A DNA stretch of 52,970 nucleotides, taken from assembly GCA_029261405.1 (NCBI GenBank), contig JAJDBK010000033.1, positions 1 through 52,970 of the forward strand, read 5' to 3'. Positions 52,114-52,970 of this stretch are shown here, piece by piece (position 1 is the first letter of the stretch; each line of letters starts with the position of its first letter). Both the position numbers and the translations under genes were made by a program. This DNA comes from Nitrospinaceae bacterium (GTDB lineage: Bacteria > Nitrospinota_A > UBA7883 > JAJDBK01). The notes under the pieces are model-generated. The model ran no database searches. It worked only from the letters and a program-made list of their open reading frames with translations, and was not told where the DNA came from.

Positions 52114-52629
52114 TCACTCTATCGGCAACAGCAACTCGGTTCTAAGCTCTTTTTCCGGAGTTATGCACGGGTCGTTCAGGTAGAATTCTACGGAATAATC
52201 TTTTAACGTCAGGTTTTCAGTGGCGGCAAAAGCCAGCGCCTTGTTGTAGGTATCACCAAGTTTTTTGTAGGGGCCATGGTGAATTGTCCTTATGAATTTC
52301 CCCGCTTCGATCTTCTTTTTTTCGATCCTTCCGCTTGCCACAGCCGAGTCGGGGCAGGGGATTCCCATCTCCAGATTCAGTTTTGTGAAGAACAACATTT
52401 TTATCATCTGAATAAACCCTCCTTTCGCAAAACAGCTCCAGTCAACCTGACGGTAGAGGGTGAACGGAATGTCACTCTCCTGTGGAGTGATTCCCTGTTT
52501 TTTGAGCGATTCCAGAATTTCTGTATACGCTGGCCCCGCGATCTTGGCGATTTTCATCACACCAACCCGATCAGAAATGCAAAGAGCGGTACGCTCCTCT
52601 TTCTGTACAACGGAGATTTCATCAGACAT
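52114..52629 (-). CDS. GyrI-like/AraC effector-binding domain protein
   Basis: The product is 171 residues from ATG 52629, with GGGG eight bases upstream (GTG 52638 and ATG 52635 are in frame). It consists of one GyrI-like small-molecule-binding domain: RVGVMKIAKIAGPAYTEILESL, FTLYRQVDWSCFAKGGFIQM, and the closing block GKFIRTIHHGPYKKLGDTYNKALAF with FYLNDPCITPEKELRTELLLPI. No DNA-binding domain is present, so it is not a transcription factor by itself; such proteins bind drugs or hydrophobic cations, or inhibit gyrase. Confidence 0.82.
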   Translation of the reverse strand: MSDEISVVQKEERTALCISDRVGVMKIAKIAGPAYTEILESLKKQGITPQESDIPFTLYRQVDWSCFAKGGFIQMIKMLFFTKLNLEMGIPCPDSAVASGRIEKKKIEAGKFIRTIHHGPYKKLGDTYNKALAFAATENLTLKDYSVEFYLNDPCITPEKELRTELLLPIE

Positions 52630-52970
52630 TTTCATCACCCCTTCTGGTCGTTTATTCGGTCACCAATATTTTACCCCTGCCTGCCGGGAAGGAAAAGGGA
52701 GTTGAGGTATAGCGGCGATTTTATGCGGGTATGGATTGTCGCCTATGATGAATATGAGCGGATGATTAACAAGTAACAAAAAACGGGCGCCCCTTTTACA
52801 GGACGCCCGCCATGGGAGATACCGCAATAACTTAGTCGCCCCTGAAAAAGCAGAAATAGCCCTATAAACGTTGGTTATTCTCAACTTGAGCAGTGTATAA
52901 TATTGCCATGTAATCACCAATACCTCTCAAAACCTGGAGATTATTCATTGAAATCCAAACCTGAATCTGA
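52630..52970. other. Right-edge region without a firm gene
   Basis: This 341-base stretch holds one terminator on the minus strand and no complete gene that I can support. TATAAT occurs at 52896-52901 (TTGGTT 19 bases upstream, so a weak promoter). GGAGA at 52936 stands seven bases before a TTG at 52948 that could open a gene running off the edge (seven codons visible). That start is only a possibility. Confidence 0.3.
52778..52809 (-). terminator. Rho-independent terminator, minus strand
   Basis: On the minus strand CGGGCGTCC (52809-52801) pairs with GGGCGCCCG (52792-52784) through nine pairs including one G-U, with an eight-base loop, and is followed by six T residues (52783-52778). It would stop leftward transcription entering from beyond the right edge, insulating the GyrI-like gene. 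Confidence 0.75.

Noticed and set aside
52276-52776. 166-residue plus-strand frame over the GyrI-like gene
   Set aside because: Most of it is antisense to a well-supported gene and its translation has no family features.
1-52970. rRNA, tRNA or phage structural genes
   Set aside because: I looked for conserved rRNA stretches, CCA-ended cloverleaf arms and phage head or tail proteins while reading and saw none. A covariance-model scan could not be run here.

Overview
This window looks like most or all of a plasmid (or plasmid-derived replicon) from a Gram-negative bacterium. The case for a plasmid is a Rep_3-type initiator (45958-47292) behind an AT-rich stretch and five near-identical 18-bp iterons (45647-45862), a ParA/RHH partition pair (50840-51801), two toxin-antitoxin loci (one intact, one broken), a tyrosine recombinase and an IS remnant. 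No rRNA, tRNA, ribosomal protein or core metabolic operon was seen. The case for Gram-negative is heptose-precursor genes, CDP-deoxyhexose genes and a textbook sigma-54 promoter. The lineage cannot be named from what is visible.

Layout. 1-4.8 kb: glycosyltransferase, orphan histidine kinase, AAA/DUF4143 ATPase, methyltransferase. 4.8-8.7 kb: a plastic region with a 42-aa membrane protein behind a sigma-54 promoter, a MazEF-like module between two oppositely oriented clusters of a palindrome-rich repeat, a tyrosine recombinase, a DUF3024 protein and a decayed IS. 8.7-21.7 kb: a large three-domain protein (minus strand), then a tightly overlapping ten-gene plus-strand operon: deoxyhypusine-synthase-like protein, two radical SAM/SPASM paralogues, a HAD-kinase fusion, split transketolase, two methyltransferases, a sugar-nucleotide reductase and a glycosyltransferase-like protein. 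21.6-22.7 kb: two broken sulfotransferase genes. 22.7-44.0 kb: one long minus-strand array for glycan synthesis, covering ADP-heptose precursors, a CDP-6-deoxyhexose branch with C-methyl and amino modification, four radical SAM enzymes, an NHL-propeller protein and two GT2 enzymes. 44-45.3 kb: a LarA-type nickel-pincer racemase homologue. 45.3-47.3 kb: replication origin and rep. 47.4-50.7 kb: SulP transporter, cytochrome b, haem protein. 50.8-53 kb: partition genes, another repeat copy, a truncated yoeB and a GyrI-like protein.

How it fits together. Most of the cargo would make and decorate an unusual surface glycan. The plus-strand operon and the minus-strand array share families (radical SAM, SAM methyltransferases, glycosyltransferase-like proteins). 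They are also linked by the 8737-10878 protein, whose C-terminal half is a paralogue of the 20267-21658 protein. Four proteins of the minus-strand array carry the same unnamed ~120-residue domain (signature N-[NT]-x3/4-GY), fused N- or C-terminally to radical SAM enzymes or standing alone. This domain and the ten-gene operon are the best candidates for undescribed biology.

The second theme is a repeat system. Copies of a structured repeat begin at or within a few bases of the stop codons of three unrelated genes (small membrane protein, parG-like gene, tyrosine recombinase), and one copy has replaced the 5' end of a yoeB toxin gene.
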